Shown here one piece after another: positions 8,189 to 16,623 of a stretch of 64,000 nt of DNA. Each line of letters starts with the position of its first letter. The first letter of the stretch is position 1. The DNA lies in NCBI GenBank assembly GCA_015075645.1, contig JABTUF010000006.1, positions 62,001-126,000 on the forward strand. The letters are read 5' to 3'. The translations under genes and the position numbers were made by a program. Source of the stretch: Burkholderiales bacterium (lineage in GTDB: Bacteria; Pseudomonadota; Gammaproteobacteria; Burkholderiales; Casimicrobiaceae). The notes under the pieces are model-generated. The model made no database searches, was not told the origin of the DNA, and saw only the letters and a list, made by a program, of their open reading frames with translations.

Positions 8189-9357
8189 GCACGACCGCCG
8201 CGGTCGGGACCGCGCGGACGCGGGTGCTGCTCGCGCCGCACGCGCTGTTCTTCCCGGCGGCGGCCTGGTACGCCGCCGTCGTGCTGCCCTGGAGCGTGCT
8301 CGCGATGACCGGCACGTTCCCCGGGCCGGCGTCGATCGCCACGCCGCTCGGGCACGCGCACGAGATGCTCACCGGCTTCGCGCTCGCGGTCGTCGCGGGC
8401 CACCAGTTGCCGCCGATGCCGCGCCTGCGCGTCCTGTCGCTGTTCGGGCTGTGGGCGGCGGCGCGGTTCGCCTTCCTCGCGCTGCCCATCGGCGTGGCGT
8501 TCGCGTTCGACGCCGCCTTCGCCGCCGCGCTCGCGCTGCACGTGGCGCCGCGGCTGTTTCGCGCCGCGAAGAAGCTGCGCAACCAGGGCCTGCCCGCGAT
8601 CCTGACCGCGCTCTGCGCCGGCGCGGTCGCGTTCGACGCGGGGATGGTGGTCTCCGGCGTCGCCGCGCCGGCGACCGCTGCGGTCGCCCTCGTCCTCTCG
8701 CTCGCGGCGCTCATGCTGTTCATGGGCGGCCGCATCATCGCACCGGCGGCGGCCGGACAGCTCTACCGCCAGGGCGGATCGCTCGCGGCCCGCGTCCAGC
8801 CGAGGATCGAGGGCGCCCTGCTCGTCGTGATGGCGGCCGCGCTCGTGTTCGCGGTGCTGCCGGACGGCGATCTGCCGATGCGCCTCGCCTGCGCGCTCGC
8901 CGGCGTGCTCGCGCTCGTCCGCCTGCTGCGGTGGCGCCTCCCGACCTGCAAGGGTCGTCCCGACCTCGTGTGCCTCGGGATCGGCTACGCGTGGCTGGGG
9001 CTGGGGCTCCTCGCGGCCGGCGCCACCGGACCGGGCATCGCGCGGACGGCCGCGTGGCATCTCATCACGCTGGGCGCGCTCGGCACGCTGACGCAGAACG
9101 TGATGGCGCAGACGCTGCTCCTCAAGGCGCGCCGCGTGCCGGCCGCCGAGTGGATTCCGACGGCCGCGACCGCGCTCATCGCGGCCGCGACCGTCCTGCG
9201 TGTCGCGGCGGCCTTCACGGACGCGAATGCGACGACGCTGCTGATCGCGGCCGCCGCGTGCTGGTCGATCGCCTTCGTCGCCACGGCGCGGCTCCTCGCG
9301 CGCTGCCTCGCCCTCCACGCGGAGCGGGTCGGCATGGCGCGCGACGCGGCACACTGA
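8185..9357 (+). CDS. nnrS: NnrS family NO-stress heme-copper membrane protein
   Basis: Polytopic protein of 390 residues with about twelve hydrophobic helices. Conserved NnrS features are present: GHAHEMLTGFALAVVAGHQL near the N terminus, MGGRIIAP in the middle, and WHLITLGALGTLTQNVMAQT in the C-terminal third; the histidines in these helices are the likely heme/copper ligands. NnrS relieves nitric-oxide stress during denitrification. The start is a GTG that overlaps the stop of the cytochrome gene (GTGA), so the two are translationally coupled and share the operator at 7589-7611. Confidence 0.88.
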   Translation: MSTTAAVGTARTRVLLAPHALFFPAAAWYAAVVLPWSVLAMTGTFPGPASIATPLGHAHEMLTGFALAVVAGHQLPPMPRLRVLSLFGLWAAARFAFLALPIGVAFAFDAAFAAALALHVAPRLFRAAKKLRNQGLPAILTALCAGAVAFDAGMVVSGVAAPATAAVALVLSLAALMLFMGGRIIAPAAAGQLYRQGGSLAARVQPRIEGALLVVMAAALVFAVLPDGDLPMRLACALAGVLALVRLLRWRLPTCKGRPDLVCLGIGYAWLGLGLLAAGATGPGIARTAAWHLITLGALGTLTQNVMAQTLLLKARRVPAAEWIPTAATALIAAATVLRVAAAFTDANATTLLIAAAACWSIAFVATARLLARCLALHAERVGMARDAAH

Positions 9358-9467
9358 TCTCGGACCACCGCCTCGCGGGCGCGGCCACGCTGTGCACGAA
9401 GCGCGCGGCGGATCGCGCGCGCCGCGCCGGGAACCGATCCACGCGTGCGATGCGCGGCGCGTGCGCG

Positions 9468-10490
9468 TCAGGCGCCTTCCGCGCGCGGCTCGCGCTTCAG
9501 CAGGGATTCGACCGCGTCGCGCACGGGGATCTCGCCCGACAGCACGCCCGCGACCGCTTCGGCGATCGGCATCTCGATCGCGTGACGTCGCGCCAGCGCG
9601 ACGGTGGCGTGCGCGGCAGGGACCCCCTCGGCGACGTGACCGAGCGAGGCGACGACCGCGTCGAGGCTCGCGCCGGTCGCGAGTCCGAGGCCGACGCGCC
9701 GGTTCCGCGATGCGTCGCCGGTGCAGGTGAGGACGAGGTCGCCCAGTCCGGCGAGCCCCATCAGCGTCTCGCGTCGGCCGCCCTCGGCGACCGCGAGCCG
9801 CGAGATCTCCGCGAGGCCGCGCGTGACGAGCGCCGCGCGCGCGTTCTGGCCGAAGCCCAGGCCGTCGGAGAGGCCCGACGCGATCGCGAGCACGTTCTTC
9901 ACCGCGCCGCCGACCTCGACGCCGACGAGGTCATCGGTCTCGTAGACCCGCATCGCATCGCCGCGCAGGAGCATGGCCGCCCGCGCCGCGAGCGCGGGAT
10001 CGGTCGCCGCCGACGCGAGCGCGGTCGGCAGTCCACGCGCGACTTCGCCGGCGAAACTCGGCCCCGACACGACGCCGACCGGAGCGGGCCAGCGCGGCGC
10101 GATCCGCCGGTGCGCGAGGTCGACGCCGCCGGGACGCTCGGCGGACGCGACGAATCCCTTCGACAGCCAGACGAGCGGCGCGCGCACGCCCGACGCCGCG
10201 AGCGATGTTGCGACCGCATCGAGCGACGCCATCGGCGTCGCGACGAACACCAGTTCCGCGCGCGCGACGGCGGCATCGCCATGGTCCACCTCGAGCGCGG
10301 ACGGAAACGCGACGCCGGGCAGGTAACGCTCGTTCGCGCGGGAGCGCGAAAGCGCATCCGCCCGCTCGCGGGTGCGCGGCACGAGCGTGACGCGCGGCGC
10401 GGCGTGGGCGCGCGCGGCGAGATGGCAGGCGATCGCGGTGCCCCACGCGCCGGCGCCGACGACGGCGATCCCGACGCGCGCGGCGCTCAT
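9468..10490 (-). CDS. gpsA: NAD(P)-dependent glycerol-3-phosphate dehydrogenase
   Basis: Makes sn-glycerol 3-phosphate from dihydroxyacetone phosphate for phospholipid synthesis; cytoplasmic. The 340-residue product has the N-terminal dinucleotide site VVGAGAWGTAIACHLA, the substrate-side GPSFAGEVARG, and VEVGGAVKNVLAIASG with the catalytic lysine. It lies seven bases downstream of the SH3 protein gene on the same strand and ends convergently with nnrS. The secB-gpsA neighbourhood is common in Gram-negative genomes. Confidence 0.96.
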   Translation of the reverse strand: MSAARVGIAVVGAGAWGTAIACHLAARAHAAPRVTLVPRTRERADALSRSRANERYLPGVAFPSALEVDHGDAAVARAELVFVATPMASLDAVATSLAASGVRAPLVWLSKGFVASAERPGGVDLAHRRIAPRWPAPVGVVSGPSFAGEVARGLPTALASAATDPALAARAAMLLRGDAMRVYETDDLVGVEVGGAVKNVLAIASGLSDGLGFGQNARAALVTRGLAEISRLAVAEGGRRETLMGLAGLGDLVLTCTGDASRNRRVGLGLATGASLDAVVASLGHVAEGVPAAHATVALARRHAIEMPIAEAVAGVLSGEIPVRDAVESLLKREPRAEGA

Positions 10491-10497
10491 CGAACGA

Positions 10498-10962
10498 TCA
10501 GAGCCCGAAGACCTGCGCGATGCGCACGTAGCCGGTCGAGCCGTCGCGATGCTGCACCTTCACCCAGCCGGGCGACGCGGTGGTGCCCGGCGAAGTCGCG
10601 GGTTCGGCGAGTTCGACGAGCACGTTCGCCTCGGCGCGAAACGCGACCGGCGCCGCGTCGTCGGGCGAGGTGCGCACGTCGGCGACGCCGGCGCGCACCT
10701 GCAGCATCCGGCGGTCGGAGAGCGACTTGCTCGCGATCCACCCGATCGTGCCGCCGAGGTCGCGGACCTTGGTCCAGCCTTCGACGGCCACGAGGACTTC
10801 GAACGGCACGTCGCGCCCGTAGACGAACTGCGGCCGGGCGTGCTGCGACGGCGCGTCGTAGAGGACCGTCGGCGCGTCGGCGGTGACGCGGAACTCCGCC
10901 GCGCAGAGCGGCGCGGCGAACGCGCCCGCGGCGAGGGCGAACGCCGCCGCGCGCCGCCGCAT
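10498..10962 (-). CDS. Secreted bacterial SH3-domain protein
   Basis: A 154-residue protein with an N-terminal signal sequence (residues 1-22, ending CAA) and two SH3b-like repeats. The first (about 25-82) contains VLYDAPS and GWTKVRDLGGTIGWIAS; the second (about 88-152) contains VRAGVADVRTSP and GWVKVQHRDGSTGYVR. The paired GW-K-V/GY-V patterns are typical of periplasmic SH3 proteins that bind peptidoglycan. It lies between secB and gpsA, five bases from secB, and is presumably cotranscribed with them. Its target is unknown. Confidence 0.82.
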   Translation of the reverse strand: MRRRAAAFALAAGAFAAPLCAAEFRVTADAPTVLYDAPSQHARPQFVYGRDVPFEVLVAVEGWTKVRDLGGTIGWIASKSLSDRRMLQVRAGVADVRTSPDDAAPVAFRAEANVLVELAEPATSPGTTASPGWVKVQHRDGSTGYVRIAQVFGL

Positions 10963-10967
10963 CGTCG

Positions 10968-11441
10968 TCAGGCGGCGGCCGGCGCCGGGGCCGGCGTCCC
11001 GGCCTTCTGCGCGAGCTGCTGCGCGTAGAGGGCCTCGAAGTTGATCGGCGCGAGGTGCACCGGCGGGTAGCCGGCGTTCATCACGGCGGTCGCGATCTGC
11101 TGGCGCGCGTAGGGGAACAGCATCGACGGGCAGTGCATCGCGAGGATCGGCTGAAGCGCATCGGGCGTCGCGCCGTGGATCGAGAAGATGCCGGCCTGCG
11201 CGACCTCGACCAGGAACACGGTGCGGTCGGCGGAGGTCGCCGTGACGGTGATCGTCATCACGCACTCGTAGACGTCGGGCTCGATCTGCTCGGCGCGGGT
11301 CCGCAGGCCGATCTCGACCCCGGGAGCCTCGGTCGCGCGGAACATCTGCGGCGAACCCGGGTTCTCGAGCGAGAGATCCTTGACGTAGATCCTCTCGACC
11401 GTGACCTTCACGGCGTTGGGCGAGATCAGCGATTCGGTCAT
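10968..11441 (-). CDS. secB: Protein-export chaperone SecB
   Basis: Homotetrameric cytoplasmic chaperone that keeps precursor proteins unfolded and delivers them to SecA. The product is 157 residues. Family features include IYVKDLSLENPGSP near the N terminus, the beta-sheet segments of the core, and the C-terminal stretch FPYARQQIATAVMNAGYPPV with PINFEALY. The tail is alanine/proline-rich. It is first of a minus-strand group secB, SH3 protein, gpsA. Confidence 0.97.
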   Translation of the reverse strand: MTESLISPNAVKVTVERIYVKDLSLENPGSPQMFRATEAPGVEIGLRTRAEQIEPDVYECVMTITVTATSADRTVFLVEVAQAGIFSIHGATPDALQPILAMHCPSMLFPYARQQIATAVMNAGYPPVHLAPINFEALYAQQLAQKAGTPAPAPAAA

Positions 11442-11515
11442 GGCGGTGCCTGCGGGTGACGACGTCGAAACCCGCGATTATACCCGACCGCGCCGCGCCG
11501 CACGGACGCTGTCGG

Positions 11516-11776
11516 TCAGGGGGCGGCGAGCAGCGGGTCGAGCCCGCCCGAGCGGTCGAGCGCGACCAGGTCGTCGTAGCCGCCGACGTGGACCGAACCG
11601 ATGAAGATCTGCGGCACCGTCCGCCGGCCGGTGCGCTCCATCATCTCGGCACGCCGCGCCGGGTCGAGATCGACGCGAACCTTCTCGATCGCGGTGGCGC
11701 CCTTCGAGGCGAGGAACTGTTCGGCGCGGACGCAGTAGGGGCACACGCCGGTGGAATACATCGTGATCGACGCCAT
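11516..11776 (-). CDS. grxC: Glutaredoxin 3 (GrxC type)
   Basis: Small glutathione-dependent thiol oxidoreductase, 86 residues from the chosen ATG. The active site CPYC is at residues 12-15, followed by TVPQIFIG with the cis-proline and the GG(Y)DD helix start, all standard for dithiol glutaredoxins. A GTG six bases upstream overlaps the stop of the rhodanese gene (GTGA) and could also serve as the start, adding two residues. The order rhodanese-grxC-secB is a common proteobacterial cluster. Confidence 0.94.
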   Translation of the reverse strand: MASITMYSTGVCPYCVRAEQFLASKGATAIEKVRVDLDPARRAEMMERTGRRTVPQIFIGSVHVGGYDDLVALDRSGGLDPLLAAP

Positions 11777-11778
11777 CG

Positions 11779-12201
11779 TCACTTCTCCACCGGCAGGCCC
11801 GCGCCACGCCAGGCGGCGAGTCCGCCGGTCAGGTGGTAGACGTCCTTGAAGCCGGCCTTCGCGAGCGCATTGCCGGCCGCGCGGCTGCGCACGCCGCGCG
11901 CGCAGTAGGCGACCACCGGGCGCGCCGCGTGCTTCGCGATCTCGCCGACGCGCCGGTCGAGTTCCGACAGCGGGATGTGCACGGCGGACGGCAGCTTGCC
12001 GTCGGCGAGCTCCTTCGCCTCGCGCACGTCGAGGACGAGCGCGTCGCGGTTCATGAGCTGCGTCGCGCCCTGCGTGCCGACGTCCTTCACCGACGAGAAG
12101 CGGCGTCCGACCATCGGCCAGACGAGCATCGTGCCCGAGACGACCGCCGCGACGGCGTAGATCCAGTTCTGGTCCTTGACGAGGAATTCGAGGGGGGTCA
12201 T
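11779..12201 (-). CDS. Membrane-anchored rhodanese-like protein
   Basis: A 140-residue protein: one N-terminal transmembrane helix (about residues 13-32) followed by a single rhodanese domain (about 42-138). The catalytic loop is CARGVRS with Cys100, so it should be able to carry a persulfide; LDVREAKE and the VYHLTGGLAAWRGAGLPVEK end are typical. It corresponds to the small membrane rhodaneses next to grxC and secB in many proteobacteria. Its sulfur donor and acceptor are not indicated by the sequence. Confidence 0.88.
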   Translation of the reverse strand: MTPLEFLVKDQNWIYAVAAVVSGTMLVWPMVGRRFSSVKDVGTQGATQLMNRDALVLDVREAKELADGKLPSAVHIPLSELDRRVGEIAKHAARPVVAYCARGVRSRAAGNALAKAGFKDVYHLTGGLAAWRGAGLPVEK

Positions 12202-12242
12202 GGTCGTGCGCGCCGCCCGGGAGGGGAAGGCGAGTGTCGCAA

Positions 12243-12256
12243 AGGTAGAATCATAA
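12243..12256. promoter_or_regulatory. AT-rich core between divergent rhodanese and gpmI genes
   Basis: The 85-bp gap between the divergent genes has one AT-rich patch. It reads TAGAAT (12246-12251) on the plus strand and TATGAT on the minus strand, so it could be the -10 element of either or both promoters. No convincing -35 is visible on either side. Confidence 0.35.
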
Positions 12257-12286
12257 TCCAGCGGCCCCGCCGCCTTTCCGCCGCCG

Positions 12287-13867
12287 ATGGCCGCCGACGC
12301 CCCGCCCTCCCCCCTGCCCGCCGGCGCCACGCCGCGTCCGGTGGTCCTCCTCATCCTCGACGGCTTCGGCGAGCGCCCCGACGCCCCCGACAACGCGATC
12401 ACGCGCGCGCGCATGCCGCGCTGGCGATCGCTCCTCGCGCATCACGCGCACGGCACGATCGACGCGTCCGAGATGCACGTCGGGCTGCCCGACGGGCAGA
12501 TGGGCAACTCCGAGGTCGGTCATCTCAACATCGGGGCGGGCCGCGTCGTCTACCAGGACCTGACGCGCATCGACCACGCGATCTCGAACGGCGAGTTCGC
12601 CGCCAACCCGGCGCTCGTGTCGGCGCTCGCGCAGGCGCGCTCCGGCGGAGGGGCGGTGCACGTCATGGGGCTCCTGTCGCCCGGCGGCGTCCACAGCCAC
12701 GAGAAGCACCTCGCCGCGATGGTCGCGATGGCCTCGCGCTCGGGCGTCGGGCGCGTGCTCGTCCACGCGTTCCTCGACGGCCGCGACACGCCGCCGAAGA
12801 GCGCGGCGGCGTCGATCGAGTTCATGGAGGGCGTCTGCCGCGCGCATCCCGGCGCGCGCATCGCCACCGTGACCGGGCGCTACTACGCGATGGACCGCGA
12901 CCAGCGCTTCGAGCGCGTGAAGCCCGCGTTCGATGCGCTGGTCGACGCTCGCGCGCCGTTCACCGCGCCCTCCGCGGCCGCCGCGCTCGACGCCGCGTAC
13001 GCGCGCGGCGAAACGGACGAGTTCGTGCAGGCGACCGTCGTCGTTCCGCCGGGAGATCGCGCGGCCACGATGGACGACGGCGACGTCGTCGTGTTCATGA
13101 ATTTCCGCGCCGACCGCGCCCGCCAGATCACGCGCGCGCTCACCGACCCCGTGTTCGACGGCTTCGTTCGCGACCGCGTGCCGAAGCTCGCCTCGTTCGT
13201 GTGCCTCACCCGCTACGGCGACGAGTTCGCCGCGCTGCCGGTCGCGTTCGGGCCCCAGAGCGTCGACAACGGCATCGGCGCCTGGCTCGCGCAGCACGGA
13301 AAGACGCAACTCCGCATCGCCGAGACCGAGAAGTACGCCCACGTGACCTATTTCTTCAACGGCGGCGTCGAGGCGGTCTATCCCGGCGAGGACCGCATCC
13401 TCGTGCCTTCGCCGAAGGTCGCGACCTACGACCTCGCGCCGGAGATGAGCGCGATCGAGGTGACCGACCGGCTCGTCGCGGCGATCGAGAGCGGCCGCTA
13501 CGACGCGATCGTCTGCAACTACGCGAACGGCGACATGGTCGGGCACACCGGACGGTTCGACGCCGCGGTCCGGGCGGTCGAGACGCTCGACGCCTGCATC
13601 GGCCGGGTCGTGGACGCCGCGAAGCGCGCCGGCGGCGAGGTGCTGATCACCGCCGACCACGGCAACTGCGAGATGATGCACGACGCGTCGACCGGCCAGC
13701 CGCACACCGCGCACACCCTCGACGTCGTCCCGTTCGTCTACGTCGGGAGGCCGGCGCAGGTCGTCCGCGGCGGGGCGCTGAAGGACATCGCCCCGACGAT
13801 GCTCGCGCTCTTGCGCCTGCCGCAGCCCCCGGAGATGACCGGCCGGCCGCTCGTGGCGCCGGCCTGA
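12287..13867 (+). CDS. gpmI: 2,3-bisphosphoglycerate-independent phosphoglycerate mutase
   Basis: Mn-dependent interconversion of 3- and 2-phosphoglycerate in glycolysis/gluconeogenesis; cytoplasmic. The product is 526 residues. The phosphatase-like domain supplies LLILDGFGE and the catalytic serine in MGNSEVGHLNIGAGR (Ser75), and the C-terminal metal ligands are in TADHGNCEMM and HTAHTLDVVPF. The alanine/proline-rich first 15 residues are an unconserved extension. It is monocistronic, divergent from the rhodanese gene and followed by a 427-bp non-coding stretch. Confidence 0.97.
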   Translation: MAADAPPSPLPAGATPRPVVLLILDGFGERPDAPDNAITRARMPRWRSLLAHHAHGTIDASEMHVGLPDGQMGNSEVGHLNIGAGRVVYQDLTRIDHAISNGEFAANPALVSALAQARSGGGAVHVMGLLSPGGVHSHEKHLAAMVAMASRSGVGRVLVHAFLDGRDTPPKSAAASIEFMEGVCRAHPGARIATVTGRYYAMDRDQRFERVKPAFDALVDARAPFTAPSAAAALDAAYARGETDEFVQATVVVPPGDRAATMDDGDVVVFMNFRADRARQITRALTDPVFDGFVRDRVPKLASFVCLTRYGDEFAALPVAFGPQSVDNGIGAWLAQHGKTQLRIAETEKYAHVTYFFNGGVEAVYPGEDRILVPSPKVATYDLAPEMSAIEVTDRLVAAIESGRYDAIVCNYANGDMVGHTGRFDAAVRAVETLDACIGRVVDAAKRAGGEVLITADHGNCEMMHDASTGQPHTAHTLDVVPFVYVGRPAQVVRGGALKDIAPTMLALLRLPQPPEMTGRPLVAPA

Positions 13868-14294
13868 TCGTCGTCCTGACAGCGCGTGTGTCCGGTCGGT
13901 CAGCTCCGGTCTTGACCAAGTTGGCAAGTACACACTGTCATTGAACGGCTTACCTCTAGCCACATTTCATTGCCGGGCTCCAGCCCGCTGGCCGAGCGGC
14001 GAAACGCGGCGGCGACCCGGGATCCGGACAGGCGACGGACCGGGGGACCGATGCGCCGAGCCATCGGCCGCATGGCGCGATTCGGCCGATCGGCGGGGGA
14101 ACTCCCGGGCCGCTCGACCCCACCAAGGAGGGTGTCCGGGACCGCGCGTTCGCGCCTCTGGACAGGCCTGTCCGGGCCGGCGTGCGCCGCGGGGCCGGGC
14201 GTATACTTTGCTTGAAGTCCGGCAACATCGCGGCACCATCGACGATCCCGGCGGCCCGGGAGTGCGCGGAAGACCGCGTCCATAGAGGAACGCA
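13868..14294. other. 427-bp non-coding region between gpmI and ctpA
   Basis: No supportable gene. The left third (13900-13970) is less GC-rich than its surroundings and is followed by a short inverted repeat GGGCTCCAGCCC (about 13975-13986) without a T-run. The right part contains a perfect palindrome at 14160-14173 and a TATACT -10-like hexamer at 14202-14207. Short open frames here lack coding character. Confidence 0.6.
14160..14173. promoter_or_regulatory. Perfect 14-bp palindrome upstream of ctpA
   Basis: GGACAGGCCTGTCC is fully self-complementary and ends 28 bases before a TATACT hexamer (14202-14207) that is the best -10 candidate for ctpA. No good -35 is present at the usual spacing, so the palindrome is positioned as an activator site or similar operator. 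The binding protein is not recognisable. Confidence 0.4.
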
Positions 14295-15761
14295 ATGACC
14301 AACGGCTGGAAGAAGGCTGGACTGATCGGGCTCGGAACCGTGCTCGGTGCCTTGCTGACCCTCAATTTCTCCGCCGTCGCGCAGCGCGAATCCCGGCTGC
14401 CGATCCCCTACGAGGACCTGCAACTGCTGTCCGCGGTCTTCGGCAAGATCAAGAGCGACTACGTCGAGCCGGTCTCCGACCAGAAGCTCATCCGCGAGGC
14501 CATCAACGGGATGGTCCACGGCCTCGACCCGCACTCCGATTTCCTCGACGCAGATGCGTTCAAGGAACTGCAGGTCAGCACGCAGGGCAAGTTCGGCGGG
14601 CTCGGCATCGAGGTCGGCATCGAGGAGGGCGTCGTGCGCGTCGTCTCGCCGATCGAGGACACGCCCGCGTTCCGCGCGGGCATCCGTTCCGGCGACCTGA
14701 TCGTCAAGATCGACGACACCGCGACGCGCGGCATGCCGCTCAACAAGGCGGTCGAGCTGATGCGCGGCAAGCCCGGCACGCCGATCACGCTCACCGTCGT
14801 CCGCAAGGACGCCGAGGGCCTGCTCACCTTCCCGCTGGTGCGCGAGGAGATCAACGTCAAGAGCGTGCGCGCGAAGATGCTCGAGCCGGGCTACGGCTAC
14901 GTGCGCATCCGCAACTTCCAGGAGCGGACCGGCGAGGACCTCGCGAAAGCCCTGCGCGAGTTCTACAAGCAGGGCGACCTGAAGGGTCTCGTGCTCGACG
15001 TCCGCTCGGATCCGGGCGGGCTCCTCAACCAGGCGGTGGCCGTGTCCGCGGCGTTCCTGCCGAAGGACGCGCTCGTCGTCTACACCGACGGCCGCACGCC
15101 GGACGCGCGCATGCGTCTCACCGCGAGCCGCGACAACTACCAGCGCCGCGGCGAGGACTGGCTGCGCGACCTGCCTCCTGCGGTGAAGAAGGTGCCGATG
15201 GTCGTGCTCGTCGACAGCGGCACGGCGTCGGCGTCCGAGATCGTCGCGGGCGCGCTGCAGGACCACAAGCGCGCGATCGTCATGGGCGCGCAGACCTTCG
15301 GCAAGGGTTCGGTGCAGACGATCCTGCCGATCGGCGCGACCGCGGGCCTCAAGCTCACGACCGCGCGCTACTACACGCCGTCGGGGCGTTCGATCCAGGC
15401 GAAGGGCATCGAGCCGGACATCGCGATCGACGACGGCCGCGACACCGGCAACCGCATCCGCGAGGCGAACCTCGAACACCATCTCGAGACGCCGCGCGCG
15501 GGCGGCGCCGGCACCACCGGCGCGTCGCCGAGCGGCGCGAGCGCGCCCGCCTCGACCGCTCCGGCGCCCGCGGTTCCGGCCAAGCCCGCCGCGAAGCCCA
15601 CGGTGTCCGCGCCGCCGCTGCCGCGCTTCGAGTTCGGCTCCGCCGAGGATTTCCAGCTCAAGCAGGCGATGAACCAGCTGAAGGGCGAGCCGATCGTGGC
15701 GTCGATCCGCTCGGTCGCCGCCGCGAACACCGTGCCCTCGGTCGTCGCACCCGCGAAGTAG
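14295..15761 (+). CDS. ctpA: Carboxy-terminal processing peptidase (S41 family)
   Basis: Periplasmic, membrane-tethered Ser-Lys protease of 488 residues. An N-terminal hydrophobic helix (residues 8-30) is followed by a PDZ domain (about 95-180, GLGIEVGIEEGVVRVVSPI) and the S41 catalytic domain. The nucleophile is the serine of DSGTASASEIVAGALQD and the general base the lysine of TFGKGSVQ. The C-terminal 80 residues are alanine/proline-rich. AGAGGAA lies just before the ATG. Family members trim cell-wall hydrolases and other exported proteins; the substrate here cannot be read from sequence. A hairpin terminator follows. Confidence 0.95.
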   Translation: MTNGWKKAGLIGLGTVLGALLTLNFSAVAQRESRLPIPYEDLQLLSAVFGKIKSDYVEPVSDQKLIREAINGMVHGLDPHSDFLDADAFKELQVSTQGKFGGLGIEVGIEEGVVRVVSPIEDTPAFRAGIRSGDLIVKIDDTATRGMPLNKAVELMRGKPGTPITLTVVRKDAEGLLTFPLVREEINVKSVRAKMLEPGYGYVRIRNFQERTGEDLAKALREFYKQGDLKGLVLDVRSDPGGLLNQAVAVSAAFLPKDALVVYTDGRTPDARMRLTASRDNYQRRGEDWLRDLPPAVKKVPMVVLVDSGTASASEIVAGALQDHKRAIVMGAQTFGKGSVQTILPIGATAGLKLTTARYYTPSGRSIQAKGIEPDIAIDDGRDTGNRIREANLEHHLETPRAGGAGTTGASPSGASAPASTAPAPAVPAKPAAKPTVSAPPLPRFEFGSAEDFQLKQAMNQLKGEPIVASIRSVAAANTVPSVVAPAK

Positions 15762-15785
15762 CGCGCAACGCCGTCCTCCCGCGAC

Positions 15786-15818
15786 GAACGCCCGGCCCTG
15801 CGCCGGGCGTTCCCGTTT
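15786..15818 (+). terminator. Hairpin terminator after ctpA
   Basis: A perfect 11-bp stem, GAACGCCCGGC (15786-15796) with GCCGGGCGTTC (15802-15812), closes a five-base loop 25 bases after the ctpA stop. The following run is weak (CCGTTT), so termination may be partial and moeB may receive some read-through. Confidence 0.65.
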
Positions 15819-15867
15819 CATGCGCCGTTCGCGCGCCCCGTGCGGACCTGCGCGTACCATGGCGCGC

Positions 15868-16623
15868 ATGGACGATGGAGAACTCCTCCGCTACAGCCGC
15901 CACCTCCTGCTGAACGAACTCGGACCGGAGGCGCAGGACCGCTTCGCGGCGGCACATGCACTCGTCGTCGGTGTCGGCGGCCTCGGGAATCCGGCCGCGC
16001 AGTTCCTCGCGAGCGCCGGCGTCGGGCGGCTGACGCTGGTCGACGCCGACCAGGTCGACCTCACCAACCTGCAGCGCCAGATCCTGTTCGCGCTGGACGA
16101 CGTCGGCACGGCGAAGGTCGACGCCGCCGCGCGCCGCCTCGCGGCGATCAACCCGGGGCCCGAGATCGTGCCCGTAACCCGCCGGGTGGCGGCGGAAGAA
16201 CTGAAATCGCTCGTCGCCGTCGCGGATGTCGTGCTCGACTGCACCGACAACTTCGCGACGCGCCATGCGATCAACCGTGCATGCGTCGAGGCGCGGGTGC
16301 CGCTCGTGTCGGGCGCGGCGATCCGCTTCGACGGCCAGGTGGCGGTGTTCGACGCCCGGGATCGCGAGTCACCCTGCTACCACTGCCTGTTCGGCGAGGG
16401 CGAGGACCTCGAGGAAGTGCGCTGCGCCACCATGGGCGTGTTCGCGCCGCTCGTCGGCGTCGTCGGCGCGATGCAGGCGGGCGAGGCGCTGAAACTCCTG
16501 TCGGGCGCGGGCACCACGCTCGCGGGGCGCCTCCTGCTCTTCGACGCGCTCTCGGCATCCTGGCGCGAGTTGCGCGTGCCGCGCGATCCGGCCTGCCCGG
16601 TGTGCGCCGCGCATTCTCCGTAG
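15868..16623 (+). CDS. moeB: Molybdopterin-synthase adenylyltransferase (MoeB/ThiF/HesA family)
   Basis: Adenylates the C-terminal glycine of the small sulfur carrier MoaD (or ThiS) so it can be sulfurylated; needed for the molybdenum cofactor that NarG uses. The product is about 251 residues: LLRYSRHLLLNELG, the ATP site GVGGLGNPAAQFL, DCTDNFATRHAIN, and zinc pairs CYHC and CPVC (the last near the C terminus), matching E. coli MoeB in length. ATG at 15868 is chosen; ATG 15859 is nine bases upstream. The TAG stop (16621-16623) belongs to the first REP element of the following array. A ThiF assignment cannot be excluded. Confidence 0.9.
   Translation: MDDGELLRYSRHLLLNELGPEAQDRFAAAHALVVGVGGLGNPAAQFLASAGVGRLTLVDADQVDLTNLQRQILFALDDVGTAKVDAAARRLAAINPGPEIVPVTRRVAAEELKSLVAVADVVLDCTDNFATRHAINRACVEARVPLVSGAAIRFDGQVAVFDARDRESPCYHCLFGEGEDLEEVRCATMGVFAPLVGVVGAMQAGEALKLLSGAGTTLAGRLLLFDALSASWRELRVPRDPACPVCAAHSP

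Noticed and set aside
13975..13986. Terminator after gpmI
   Set aside because: The short inverted repeat GGGCTCCAGCCC has no T-run and lies more than 100 bases from the stop codon.
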